The notes: a model not told the origin generated them from the letters alone. Shown: positions 49,509 to 61,167, numbered from the stretch's first letter. The stretch: 64,000 nt of DNA from Ovis canadensis (GCF_042477335.2 NC_091246.1:21635001-21699000), one strand, 5' to 3'. Numbers and translations are program-made.

Positions 49509-50530
49509 ATGCTGCTTGAGTTCACCACCCATTAAACTTAACTCATAAAATGCTCCCTTTACTGAGGTACTTTAATTAAAACCTCCGGGGAACCCTCAGC
49601 ACCTTCATTTCTAAAAAGGTGGCTCTAGTGAACCCTCTGGGGCACAGAGAGCAGAGCAGATAACACTGAGAACAAGTGCATCAGTGAGGGGTGAGTTGAC
49701 CACCCTCACGCTCACACTTAGAAACAAGGAAGACAAACGGACGAGAAAGCCTTCACGCTTTTTGTGTGAAATAACCATGAGCCTGAGTCAGGCTCCACCT
49801 GCTCCTCAGGGCAGGTACATCTGGGAGGTCACGTCTCCTCCCCAGGGTTCCTCTCCAGAGTGGACACACCGAGCGTGGGGACTGAGCTGTGTCCTGAGTC
49901 TGCACTCGAGAAGTGAGGAGCTGGCCGGCCCTGATCTCCTGGCAACAATCCACATTTCCACCAGATGCGTTTTAATTTTTCCACCTGGGAGGACCCTCTT
50001 ACAGGACTTTCAAGGTCTTCCCACGTGGAGGAAACTTGGATGAGCACGATACGACTTGGTGTGACCTTGCGGATGTACGGACTCTTAAAACCCTGGGAGC
50101 CCAGGGTCTACAGCTCCCGAAAAGGAAACTGCCGAAGAAGACAGGCCGGACGAGGCAAATAAGGGAAAAACAATGCAGCCTGGGGGCTAAGCCTTTTCTC
50201 TTTCACTTTCTTGACATTTATATTTACATTTCTTTTAATACATTTTCAAAAACTTCCTTTTTTTTTTTTTACAATTTTCACATTTTCAAAAGTCCCTTTT
50301 TTATGTTTTCAAAAACTCCCATTTCTCTATTAATGTCACTGCAGCCCAGCTGTTACAAAAATAATCTGTCTGAAGTATTCAATCATCTATCTTTTAACAA
50401 CACTACTGCTGCAAATGAAAAGCTGTCATGGTTTTGAATGCTAGAACTTTAAGCTGGATGTCTGTATAGAGAACCCCGGAAGCAACACAAACCGGGCGCG
50501 AACTCTCCCTAGGGAAGGAGGGAGGCATAC

Positions 50531-50738
50531 CCTTCTGGACTGGGCGGAGCGGCCAGTCAGGGACATGCTCTTCTGGATCGCCAGCCGCAGCTTCAGCCGG
50601 TGCAGCGGGTTGCTGATGCCGATCTCACGCTGGATCTCCGTGTCTAACAGGGCGACAGGGTGGACATGATGGCGCCGCCCTTCGCCGCTTCTTGGCTTGG
50701 CAAGCAGCCACCTACCAGGCCGGGATCCCGACCCAGAG
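50531..50738 (-). pseudogene. PPFIA1-like (liprin-alpha) pseudo-exon block, first SAM domain
   Basis: The reverse strand encodes a piece of the first SAM domain of a liprin-alpha: LWVGIPAW, stop (TAG where Tyr is expected), VAACQA, then after a frame change GAIMSTLS, and, after nine extra bases, [20 protein letters not shown] and [12 protein letters not shown] pyrimidine tract and CCCCAG acceptor precede it (AG at complement 50739-50740), and a GT donor follows (50530-50529), so intron-like flanks are retained. The MSL end is closer to PPFIA1 than to other paralogues as I recall them. The stop and frame changes make it non-functional. Liprin-alphas scaffold presynaptic and focal-adhesion sites; the parental gene should lie elsewhere. 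Confidence 0.8.
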
Positions 50739-51496
50739 CTGGGGACGGGAGACAGGAGGCAGGAGGTTATGCGTGGCTGTGGAGGGAGTGACACACCCAG
50801 CCCAGGAAGGGGGTGCAGGTGCGGGTGGGGGTGGGGCGCCTACACACCTCCAGCCAGACCACAACAGTTGGCCCGGCCCACTGTGCGAAGGCAAGCCTTG
50901 TCTCCCGGCTTCCTCCAGCAACTCATGCCTACAAGTAACGAAACATTCAAAATTCAAGAATCACTAGTACACACTGGTATAAAACTAGTTAACCTAAGTA
51001 TTTATTCTCTTTATAAATTTGAAAAGTGAAATAGTATGTATCTCACCATTTTCCTTTAATCTTCTAAACCATCTACTTAATGAGAGTTCAGACATATTAC
51101 AAAGAACACCTGAGTCATGAAATGCTGAATGAGTCCCCGCAATTCCTTATAGAATCACCTTCTTCCCGATGAAAGAGTTATTGCCAACCTTAAAGGATTC
51201 AGAAGTCTGCACATCCAAGGGAGGAGGGTAGTCAAGGAAAAACATCCACTCTTCCCTTTCTAAACAGTGAGGACAGATACACAGAAGAGGAAACCACACC
51301 GAGATCTGAGCAGAGGAATCTGTCCCTGAGAGAGCTTCAGGAATGCACACCGTTTCACAATAGACACACAAAGAGCAACACAGACTTTCAACACAGAATG
51401 CTATAACAGCAAGCAAGGAGAGGGCTGGATGGGGGCTGTTTCTATCCTACACTGCTGTTCAGCTAACTAGCTATGTGCTAAATTAAGATACTGGTT

Positions 51497-51621
51497 ATTC
51501 TTTTTTGACTAAGCCGCTGTGTGGCTTGCAGGACCCTAGTTCTCCAATCAGGAATCAAACCCCAGACCTCCTGCAGTGGAAGTGCAGAGTGCTAGCTACT
51601 GGACTGCTAGGGAATTCCCTA
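51497..51621 (-). mobile_element. CHR-type tRNA SINE
   Basis: Reverse complement starts AGGGAATTCCCTAGCAGTCC, has GGTTTGATTCCTGATTGGAG and ends near cagcggcttagtc. Confidence 0.75.
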
Positions 51622-51780
51622 AAGATACACAGTGGCTTTTCAATACACTCAAATAGCATCAGACTTTACTTAAGACAGTAAGTCTATGTATGGTTAAAGC
51701 TCAAAATGCTTCACATCAACTTTCAAGTAACTGTTCCTTTAAGTCAACCTTAGGTTTCCTAGAATAGTAAATATAATCTA

Positions 51781-53310
51781 CAGCCAGACATCTTGGAAAG
51801 TGAAGTCAAGTGGGCCTTAGAAAGCATCACTAGGAACAAAGCTAGTGGAGCTGATGGAATTCCAGTTCAGCTGTTTCAAATCCTGAAAGATGATGCTGTG
51901 AAAGTGCTGCACTCAATATGCCAGCAAATTTGGAAAACTCAGCAGTGGCCACAGGACTGGAAAAGGTCAGTTTTCATTCCAATTCCAAAGAAAGGCAATG
52001 CCAAAGAATGCTCAAACTACCGCACAACTGCACTCATCTCACATGCTAGTAAAGTAATGCTCAAAATTCTCCAAGCCAGGCTTCAGCAATACGTGAACCA
52101 TGAACTTCCTGATGTTCAAGCTGGTTTTAGAAAAGGCAGAGGAACCAGAGATCAAATTGCCAACATCCGCTGGATCATGGAAAAAGCAAGAGAGTTCCAG
52201 AAAAACATCTATTTCTGCTTTATTGACTATGCCAAAGCCTGTGACTGTGTGGATCACAACAAAATGTGGAAAATTCTTCAAGAGATGGGAATACCAGACC
52301 ACCTAACCTGCCTCTTGAGATATCTGTATGCAGGCCAGGAAGCAACAGTTAGAACTGGACATGGAACAACAGACTCGTTCCAAATAGGAAAAGGAGTACA
52401 TCAAGGCTGTATATTGTCACCCTGCTTATTTAACTTCTATGCAGAGTCCATCATGAGAAATGCTGGACTGGAAGAAACACAAGCTGGAATCAAGATTGCC
52501 GGGAGAAATAGCAATAACCTCAGATATGCAGATGACACCACCCTTATGGCAGAAAGTGAAGAGGAGCTAAAAAGCCTCTTGATGAAAGTGAAAGAGGAGA
52601 GTGAAAAAGTTGGCTTAAAGCTCAACATTCAGAAAACGAAGATCATGGCATCCGGTCCCATCACTTCATGGGAAATAGATGGGGAAACAGTGGAAACAGT
52701 GTCAGACTTTATTTTTTTGGGCTCCAAAATCACTGCAGATGGTGACTGCAGCCATGAAATTAAAAGACACTTACTCCTTGGAAGAAAAGTTATGACCAAC
52801 CTAGATAGCATATTCAAAAGCAGAGACATTACTTTGCCGACTAAGGTCCGTCTAGTCAAGGCTATGGTTTTTCCTGTGGTCATGTATGGATGTGAGAGTT
52901 GGACTGTGAAGAAGGCTGAGCACCGAAGAATTGATGCTTTTGAACTGTGGTGTTGGAGAAGACTCTTGAGAGTCCCTTGGACTGCAAGGAGATCCAACCA
53001 GTCCATTCTGAAGGAGATCAGCCCTCAGATTTCTTTGGAAGGAATGATGCTAAAGCTGAAACTCCAGTACTTTGGCCACCTCATGCGAAGAGTTGACTCA
53101 TTGGAAAAGACTGATGCTGGGAGGGATTGGGGGCAGGAGGAGAAGGGGACGACCGAGGATGAGATGGCTGGATGGCATCACGGACTCGATGGACGTGAGT
53201 CTGAGTGAACTCCGGGAAATGGTGATGGACAGGGAGGCCTGGCATGCTGCGATTCATGGGGTCGCAAAGAGTCGGACATGACTGAGCAACTGAACTGAAC
53301 TGAACTGAGG
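51781..53310 (+). mobile_element. BovB LINE, 5'-truncated, with long open reverse-transcriptase frame
   Basis: Begins abruptly inside the reverse-transcriptase region and runs to the gaactgaactgaactgagg tail. One frame of 471 codons (51793-53208) is open across the palm: FCFIDYAKACDCVD (residues 141-154 of the frame) and RYADDT (YADD at 245-248), then the C-terminal [13 protein letters not shown] region. The endonuclease domain is missing, so it cannot retrotranspose autonomously. The long open frame suggests a young insertion. No clear target-site duplication. Confidence 0.94.
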
Positions 53311-53351
53311 AATAATTATACCAGAAAACACAACATGTATCTTAATAGCTC

Positions 53352-53570
53352 AAAAAGTGAAAGTGAATTCTCTCAGTCGTGTGCAACTTTTTGCGACCCC
53401 ATGGACTGTAGCCTAGCAGGCTCCTCCGTCCATGGAATTTTCCAGGCAAGAGTACTAGAGTGGGTTACCATTTCCTTCTTCAGGGGATCTTGGATCTCCC
53501 AGGGATCAAACCCAGAAATCCCACATTGCTGGCAGACGCTTTACCGTCTGAGCTACCAGGGAAGCCCCTT
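53352..53570 (-). mobile_element. Bov-tA SINE
   Basis: Head at high end (reverse GGGGCTTCCCTGGTAGCTCA), GGTTTGATCCCTGGGAG, body to ttgcacacgactgagag. It follows the BovB tail by about 40 bp. Confidence 0.92.
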
Positions 53571-55000
53571 AATAGCTCAAGGAGAGTTTTTTAAAAAAGG
53601 CAAACTTTTTAAATTCCCATATCCCAGGGGAACGAGCATGTACCACATGCCTGGAGTTTGCATCCCAACCACAACCACCATCCAGAAGCAAATGGAAGAA
53701 TCGCTTGGCTTCTGCTGGGGTTTATTTCCTTCCTCGGCTATAAGATATCGCATCACTCTGCTGTCACCGGCTCACTTTCAGCTGAAACCTCTCTTTACAG
53801 AGACAGCTTCAGAAACGAGCCTGGGGGGCTGCCTGCTCTGCTGCGATGACCCTGCTTGGCCCGCCCCGCAGGGCTACTTAGCTAGGACTGCCTCTGCCCC
53901 CTCGAGGATCAAATTTGAGTCCCCAAGTGCAATTCGTTAAAACACTTGCTTAGCGAAGTAAACTGATGTGGCATGCTTCCCCGCCTTAAAATTAGAGTCA
54001 CAGGAGAAAGACATTCGGAAATACAGTGAATTCTATGGGGAACAGACACGCCCAAGAGAAAGACACACCATCTGTGGATGACCACGGGCACTTTAAAGCA
54101 GGACATGAGCACCACGGTCAAGCTGTCTTTCCTAACAAGATGGCTGTGTGAGCTTCTTCCCATCAAATGCTACACATGTGACACCACCGAGACAACAGGT
54201 GTGGCCTTGTTTTCTGAGACTGACCGTCCGCACAGCCCAGCACCTCCTACAAGGGTTCGCTGGGCTCCCCTTCACCAACACCATGCCCTACTCCTGCAGC
54301 GCTGCTCAGCTCAGAGCCTGGAGCTGGGGACGAGCCCCACGGGGAGGCTTCAGGACACACACAGCTCAGCAAACCTGCTGACTCAGCTTCCCCTGCGAGC
54401 TGGCACATGACAGTGTCCACCAAGGGGAAGGGGAAAGACAGCATTTAGACCAGGAGGTACATGATGCCCGAGGGGAGTCCCCGCAAGCCCAGGACACTGC
54501 GATGACCAACAGGGACGCGGATGGTCCCAGCGGCCTCGGCCTCCACTCCTCACGGAGCACGTCCATGGTGAGCCCGCAGTGCTCTCCCTGGGTTTCCACA
54601 GAACGTGAAAATCTGAGATTCACCAACCCTCAAAAATTCTCTGAAAGTGGATGCATTGGCTGCATAAATTTAGCAAGTAAAAGAATACCTTTGAGACAAA
54701 TTGGGGCTTAATAGAAAGAAAATAGTTTTGAGAAACAAACTGATTCTCACAACTATGATGCCATAAATGTTAAACTATATTCAAGTGATATTTTTTCTGG
54801 AATACTAAAATATTTTTTCACGTTTTATAGGTAAGGCATTTTCCTTGTAGTCAATGTTGTCTCTGGTTGACAGAGCTGAGATTACCCACTGTGGTCAGAA
54901 AGAAAATCCTCGTACTTTGAATTGTTCTCTATGAAGCCACCAGAACATCCTGGAATTTGCCACATGTAGCAACAGAGCAAAGAACAACCCATTTGTGCAC
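53571..55000. other. Region without recognised gene
   Basis: GC content rises here and several short open frames overlap, but none has splice context or similarity that I recognise. Confidence 0.5.
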
Positions 55001-55025
55001 GCGCGCACACACACACACACACACA
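55000..55025. repeat. (CA)n microsatellite
   Basis: gcgcgcacacacacacacac, a short CG/CA alternating tract. Confidence 0.9.
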
Positions 55026-55074
55026 GAGTTATATGTCCACCTTAACACCAGATCCAGAGAAACCTGCCTACCAG

Positions 55075-55112
<38 letters not shown>
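55075..55112. repeat. (CA)n microsatellite
   Basis: About 18 CA units immediately before the duplicated PPFIA1-like block. Confidence 0.95.
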
Positions 55113-55113
<1 letters not shown>

Positions 55114-55228
55114 CCCTAAACACAGGCACTGAATCCACTGGGATTCCTTTATAATCATCCTTCCATCACTTTCAAGACAAGAGGCACAGGGCTCCTGAAA
55201 CTGACAATGAGGCGAGCAGGCTCCTTAC

Positions 55229-55379
55229 TTGCGGGCGTCCCTCATGTCCTCGTGGCTGGCCATGCACAGCACCCCGTCTGCAGCCGGTCCAGTCGAAGGG
55301 ACCACAGAGAGGTGGGGCTCGAGGTTTCACATTTGATGGTGGTCTTGTCATCTCGTACCTCTTCCCGTAAAGCTGGCAG
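55229..55379 (-). pseudogene. PPFIA1-like exon, second copy, frameshifted
   Basis: Reverse strand: LPALREEVRDDKTTIKCETS, then SPTSLWSLRLDRLQTG, a one-base deletion, and in the next frame MASHEDMRDARK up to a GTAAGG donor (complement 55228). The acceptor CCCTCAG precedes it (AG at 55381-55380). It is 151 bp against 152 bp for the copy at 62188-62339. The flanks match that copy for about 115 bp downstream (low side) and 50 bp upstream (high side). In its original frame the deletion leads to a stop (…WPATRT-stop). It keeps KCET and DAR, which agree with the PPFIA1 residues I remember better than the other copy does. Confidence 0.8.
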
Positions 55380-55429
55380 CTGAGGGAATGAGGTAAGTGT
55401 AAAACTGGGTAACAATAGACTGTGTCAAG

Positions 55430-58400
55430 TATGTGAATCTGGAGCTCTGTGAATAGCTGAGTAGCTGTGGAGTAGCTGTCCCCATGTCGGCATTTCTGTC
55501 ATTGAATGTGCCCTTGATGCTCTAGTGTGACTGCCCCGTCCCCGCCAGGTGGCAGGGACCCCCACGTGGCAGCCCCCAGGCTCACTCTCTCCAGCTCATC
55601 CACCCTCTAGAAGTTTCCCCAGACCCTCAGTAGGAGTGGGCGCTGCAGGTGTGTGTGTGTCCTCGTGCCCCGTGTGATGTTGCACGACTAACCGCAGTCT
55701 GTGCTTGCACTCTTCCTCCCGCACTCGTGGGACCAGGCAGCATGGTGGGGACGCAGAGGCTGGATTCTGCTACAGTCAGGACTTACTCCTGTTGAGCTTC
55801 GGGTGAGTACAGGCGGGCCTGGTCCTTCAGGGGCATGGAGGCCACTCCCTAGGAGTGGAGGGTCAGCAGGTTTCTGAAGGTCGCGCCTGGGAGAGCCCTC
55901 AGCAGCAGCGAACATGACCTTGGCGCCCAGCTGCCGCCTGAGTGGTCAGAGCGCGACCTGAGTCTCCCTCGCGTCCGTGCGCATGGGTGTCCCTCCCACA
56001 GCAGCAGTGTTGCCGGCCATGCCCTGTGTGCACATTCTTGGAAGGAACAGGGCCCAGAGCATCAGGGTTCACGATGCTCCCCTGCCCTGGGCCTCTCCAT
56101 CTGGAGGCCAGTGTTTAACACAGAAGTGCACCGGCATCTGGGGGTCGGCCACCGCTGAAGGGCCACCCTCCCTTGAAGGTGCTGCTCTTGGTGGTCCTCT
56201 GGTGGGTCCAGCCTGGGAGCCCAGCCCTGCTTGAGCCGCTCTGAGAGCAGGAGGCTGTTTGCTCTGTCCTGTTCATGTCTCAGCTAAAAAGCTGGATTGG
56301 GTTTTTTAAGTTTTACCAGCAGCTTTTAGTTATATATCAGAATAAAGTCAGCCACAGAGTTCTCTCCTTGATCTGCTTGGTCCTTCACATTTCTCTGCAT
56401 TCTCAAAGCAGCTGAAGCCCAGAATGGGGTGGGGAGGGGGGTGTGTCTGGAGGGGAGGGGCTCAGGCACCAGCCGCTGTCCCAGGACTGACTCGTCTGTG
56501 TGTTTGTTTATCCACACTACTTCTGCAGGTGATTATACAGCGTCCAGAATACGATAAAGACTACATTTTGAACTTAATGCAATCTTTAATCTGTTAATAC
56601 TTGTTATATGGACCCTAAGATATTTTATTACAGAGTTTTTAATTAGTGAAAAATTCATGAATACCATAGAGAAAATATTTTAAACTTTAATGTTTCTTAT
56701 ATTTATGTAAACTTATGACTTCATTTATATACTTACTTTTTCTTGTATATCCAGGTTATGAATATGCTTTCAGATCAGTTCATGTTCTGATACCTGATTT
56801 TAGTCTTTCAAATGAATGTACTGTAATACTTGTCTGTATAAATCCTATGAACAAATATAGGACTTTTGTAAATGATGCATTTATTCTAATTATTCTTGTT
56901 TAATTTTTAAATGTTAAACCATGAGAGAAGGGGTTTTACTGCAATTGTAAAATCATCATTTAACGGTGTGTATTATCCTTCCAGAATGTAACCAAGCTCT
57001 CCAACAATCACTCTGAAATGAGCGAACTTAATTTCAACCAATTGTTGTATTTTAATGACTGACCTAAACTGTACTTTTTTTCTAGGAAGAAATGCTTTTT
57101 GTCTGCAGCATGAAGCGATTTAAAAGTACTGGGTGTTCAATGTGAGCTTCTAATGAAATTTGGGCTGAAAGGATGACTAGAAGATGACTATTAAAATCTG
57201 TCCTGTAACCTAGTCTCTGGACCTGGATCCCTCCTCTCCAGTGAGACTCTTCGAGGACCAATCGCGATGCCCTGCACCCGCTGCGGAGCCATCGAGCTGG
57301 ACAGTGAGGGCGCCACATCCCCAACAGACAGACAGCATAGTGCAGCTCTGACAAAGGCCTTATTTTTCTGATGTAAATCATCTTTTTACATCTGTTTGTA
57401 AACATGTTTAAAGAATGGACCTAGGCATACATTTTTAGATTTTGATGACATAGCCATTTTGGATAGTATAAGCAGCAAATGTAACTTTTACTTTTTCAGC
57501 AGCACATTAAAAAAGCCAGCAAGAGATGCGTTCAGATCATGGTGCCTTATTATGCAGCTGATATCTTGGTAGACAGAGACGGCATGTCTCTTTACATGTG
57601 CGTTCTGCCTTTAATTTCCTTGTACAATTCATTGTTATCATTCTGTTTTTCTATTAATCTTTTGTGAACTTCCTGAATATGTGACAAAGTATGTACAGTC
57701 TACTTTTGAACTATTTTTATTACAGTATTATTTACTGCTTTCTTTCAACAAAGTACTGAAGCAAAATTTCCCACTGCCAATAAAGAGTGCCAAGGGTAAG
57801 CTGTACTCTCAATGAGAACAGAACAGAGCTGGTAATGGGAGCCCGTTTCATCACACGGACATTCTGTTAAGAGAAACGGATGGATACAATGGAAAGGCTA
57901 GAAGGCAGAAGTATAGGGGTCCCCAAAGGATGACCGACCTCGTATTCATGTCCTTGGCTATGGAGACAAGAGGCTCCATCACTTCAGCACCTGCGGGGAC
58001 AAGGCCCCTCTGCTGCTGAGGCGTGGGCAGTGGGCCAAGGGTGGGAACAAAGTGCAGGTGTCGAGGCTCACCGTGGACCCCAGGGCGGGGTGGCCGAGGG
58101 CAGCCCTGATGCGGACCCGAATGATGTACTAGGGAGTGTGCGTGTGCATGCTTGTGTGTGGGAGCTTTTTATGTTGTTTTGGTCAACAGTCTTTATTATT
58201 CATATATCCATAGAAACAAGAATGTAGCAGGGGATTCAAGAGGGAGGGGACACACGTACACCTATGGCTAATTCATGTTGATGTATGGCAGAAATCAAAC
58301 CGATATTGCACAGCAATTATGCTTCAGAAAAAAAGAACATAGCAAGGTGGTCAGGAAAGTATGAAAAAAACATTTCTCATATTTATAATCACAACTCTGT
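55430..58400. other. Region without recognised gene; UTR-like AT-rich stretch
   Basis: 55.4-56.3 kb is GC-rich. 56.3-57.8 kb turns AT-rich and ends in a plus-strand AATAAA at 57779-57784 (gccaataaagagtgcc), resembling a mammalian 3' UTR. A short open stretch at 57235-57347 lies within it. I cannot assign a gene. A G-rich tract occurs at 56423-56462. Confidence 0.4.
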
Positions 58401-58414
58401 GTATATCTGGCAGC

Positions 58415-58990
58415 ACACTGCCCACCATCATCAGACCTTCCCACCAGCATCAGATGTTTAACCCCCAGCATCAGGCCCTAGTCGAGCATCAGGACCTCCC
58501 CCAGCATCAGACCCTAGTCCAGCATCAGAGGTTCCCACCCCAGTATCAGGGCCCTCTACCAGCATCAGACCCTCCCCTAGCATCAAGGCCATTCTCCAGC
58601 ATCAGACCCTCCTCCAGCATCACACCCTCCCCCAGCATCAGGCCTTAGTCCAGCATCAGGACCACCCCTAGCATCAGGCCCTAGTCCAGCATCAGATGTT
58701 CCCCCCCAGATTCAGGCCCTCCTCCAGCATCAGACCCTCACCCAGCAAAGGGCCTTAGTCCAGAACCAGACCTTCCCCAACCATCAGACCCTAGTTCGCC
58801 ATCAGGCCCTCCTCCAGCATCAGGCCCTAGTCCAGCATCAGGCACTCCCCCAGCATCAGGTCCTCCCCCAACATCAGGCCCTAGTCCAGCATCAGGCCCT
58901 CCCCCAGCATCAGGCCCTAGTCCAGCAACAGGTACTCCCCCAGCATCAGGCCCTCCCCCAGCATCAGGCCCTCCCCAGCATCAGGCGTGG
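58415..58990 (+). repeat. 18-bp minisatellite, about 30 copies
   Basis: Tandem units of CCAGCATCAGGCCCTAGT and CCAGCATCAGGCCCTCCC, with scattered substitutions and small indels. Divergence is higher at the left end. The unit length is a multiple of three, so it stays open in several frames (for example 58361-58648), but there is no evidence of coding. Confidence 0.95.
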
Positions 58991-59818
58991 CAGCCCCACT
59001 GTCTGACGCTCCTGAGCACACTTAGGCAGCCCCAGAGCAGCAGGACAATAGCTCTTGCAGGATGTGCATCTTTAGGAATCACCTGCGGAGCAGCAGCAGC
59101 TGGGGTCTATTTCAGGCCAAGGAGAGGCAAACAAGAGGCATTTGTGCCGGAGGCAGCGGTGGGTGTGGGCACGTTCCCCAGCTCTGCTTCCTCCCTGAGG
59201 GGGCTTTGCTCTCCTGCTCTTCTCACGTGGTCAGTCGAGGGCCCCAGGGCTGTGTCCTTCCAGATTCACAGTCTCCTTGATATCTCAAGCCCAAGTCCTG
59301 AGTTGCGTCCCAGTCCAGCATGGCAGAGGGCTGGGAACACCCAAGGTCAAGGGCTGAAATGATCCCAGGGGGACAGCCGGGCCCCAGCAGGTGGCAGAGC
59401 AGGGGATGAGGGTGGCCACCCACAGAGAGCCCCGCAGCAGCACTGGAAGGAGAGCAGGGATGCGTTAGCTCACTTGGGGACGTTGCCCGGCCTCAGCACT
59501 CAGATGTCACCCCCAGCAGCTCTGGGGACGCAGGAAGCTGGTGAGTGACACCACTCCACTCGGGCCGTGTGGGTGGGCACTGCTGACCATGGCCTCGGTT
59601 TTCATACCGGTTCCAACTGTCCCTCCAAGGGCTGGCGGGCTCCTCCTCCGAATGGCACAGATATTTTCTTTGTGGGTGAACACATCCCGGCTTGTCTCTG
59701 TCAGCACTGTTGTCGCTCTTTGTGTGTTATCCTCTTTTCAACCTGTGCTTGCTGCTCTTCCAGTTTAACTTAGGAGCAGCCCTTATTTTCTGCATTTCCT
59801 AGTTGTCAGCGTTCCCTG

Positions 59819-60042
59819 GGGCTTTCTAGGTGGCGCTAGCGGTAAAGATCCTGCCTGCCACTGCAAGAGATAACGAGAGATGTGGGTTCGATCCCTGGGT
59901 TGAGAAGATGCCCTGGAGAAGGGCATGGCAACCCACTCCAGTATTCTTGCCTGGAGAATCCCATGGACAGAGGAGCTGGTGGGCTACAGTCCCTGGGGTC
60001 ACAAAGAGTCAGACACGACTGAAGCAGTTTAGCACACACTCA
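59819..60042 (+). mobile_element. Bov-tA SINE
   Basis: ggctttctaggtggcgctag, ggttcgatccctgggttgag, ccactccagtattcttgcct, cagacacgactgaagcagtt. Confidence 0.92.
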
Positions 60043-60047
60043 GGTTT

Positions 60048-60195
60048 TAGTTCAGTCACTCAGTTGTGTCTGACTCTTTGCCACTCCGTGGACTGCAGCA
60101 CTGCAGGCTTTCCTGTAATTCCCCATCTCCTGGAGTTTGCTCAAACTCATGTTCATCGAATCAGTGATGCCATAGAGCCATCTCATTTCTGTTGC
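60048..60195 (-). mobile_element. BovB 3'-end fragment
   Basis: Reverse of the BovB tail: tagttcagtcactcagttgt, 'ctgcaggctttcctgtaatt', 'gatgccatagagccatctca'. Placed back to back with the preceding SINE. Confidence 0.85.
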
Positions 60196-60254
60196 ATCCA
60201 CCAGAGAGGTGGCTGGGGCTCAGCAAAGTGCATGGTCCCACTACGTGGGTGTGA

Positions 60255-60400
60255 ACCTGCCCTCACCACTCCCTAACCGTGCGACCATCACTGTCTCCTC
60301 CTCTGTAAATCGGGAGGTGGCAGCACCTGCTTGGTAAGGGGCACACACAGCATCTGGTATATAATCAATGTGCCATCCATCTCAGTGTGGTATTTATTAA
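60255..60400 (+). mobile_element. MIR-like fragment
   Basis: 'ctcctcctctgtaaatcggg' and 'ggcacacacagcatctggta' follow MIR order. Short and diverged. Confidence 0.5.
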
Positions 60401-60619
60401 TAATAGGGATAGCATTTAATAATCTGCTCCTTTTTCTCTCTTCTCACTTAACTGTGCTCCAGACCATATCTGTTTTACTTACCCTATAAATCCCACACCC
60501 AGCAAAAAGAAGACACTCAACAACTATCTGGCTGAAGAGGCAGGAACATACCCTGTCCTTAAGGAGATGAAGCCGAGTGAGATGGGGGGCCTGATGATAA
60601 CACTGTGTGATGAGGAGAC

Positions 60620-60895
60620 CCCAGGAGGACCTGCGTGGCTGTGGGCTGGGGTGGGGGGCATGGGAAGAACCCCTGATGAGCTCCTGGGGATGGGGAAAGT
60701 GGCAGGAAGGAGGGGGTGCTGTTCCTTGTGGGGTGTCCACAGATTGTACCTCACTCCTCACTGATGAGCACTTAGACCATTTCCAAACACGTGTCACTGT
60801 TCTGGAGGAAACAATCATTGACCAGCTCCTACTCAGTCAATTTTGTAGAGTATGTTTCTCATTGGAGTATAAACATCTGCTTTATTCATTCCACG
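60620..60895 (-). repeat. L1-like fragment, arm 2 of an inverted repeat
   Basis: The reverse complement matches 49213-49475 (gaatgaataaagcagatgtt, gtgtttggaaatggtctaag, gtggacaccccacaaggaac). It has the same neighbouring GGAT-type array. Confidence 0.75.
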
Positions 60896-60899
60896 CTCC

Positions 60900-61012
60900 G
60901 TTCATCCACCCATCCAGCCAGCCATCTGTTCATCCATCCATCCACTCACCAATCCATCCATCCATCCACTCTTAATTCATCCATCCATCCACCCATCCAC
61001 TCATCAACTGAT
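60900..61012. repeat. (ATCC)n-type tetranucleotide array
   Basis: catccatccatccactcacc and similar units. Reverse-oriented partner of the array at 48926-49212. Confidence 0.95.
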
Positions 61013-61167
61013 CCGATCATCTCAGACCCTAAAGAAGACAGACACCTCCTCCGCTCCTCCCAGGAGGACACCCAGCGTGACTGACAGGAGCCTCGTGGGG
61101 ACAGCGGGGGAGACACAGAAGGGACATGCATGCAGACCCTCCTCCCTCTGAACTGTGAAGCACCCAC

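Noticed and set aside
57082-57405. 107-codon minus-strand frame
   Set aside because: It overlaps the UTR-like stretch, shows no domain and has no splice support.
58361-58648. 95-codon frame starting with an apparent signal peptide (MKKTFLIFIITTLCISG)
   Set aside because: The body is the translated 18-bp minisatellite and the start lies in AT-rich flank. Nothing else supports a gene.
58415-58990. Regular repeats resembling a CRISPR array
   Set aside because: Units are contiguous with no unique spacers and the genome is mammalian. It is a minisatellite.
60444-60818. 124-codon minus-strand frame sharing a segment with 49197-49535
   Set aside because: The shared segment is the L1-like inverted repeat, not a gene family.
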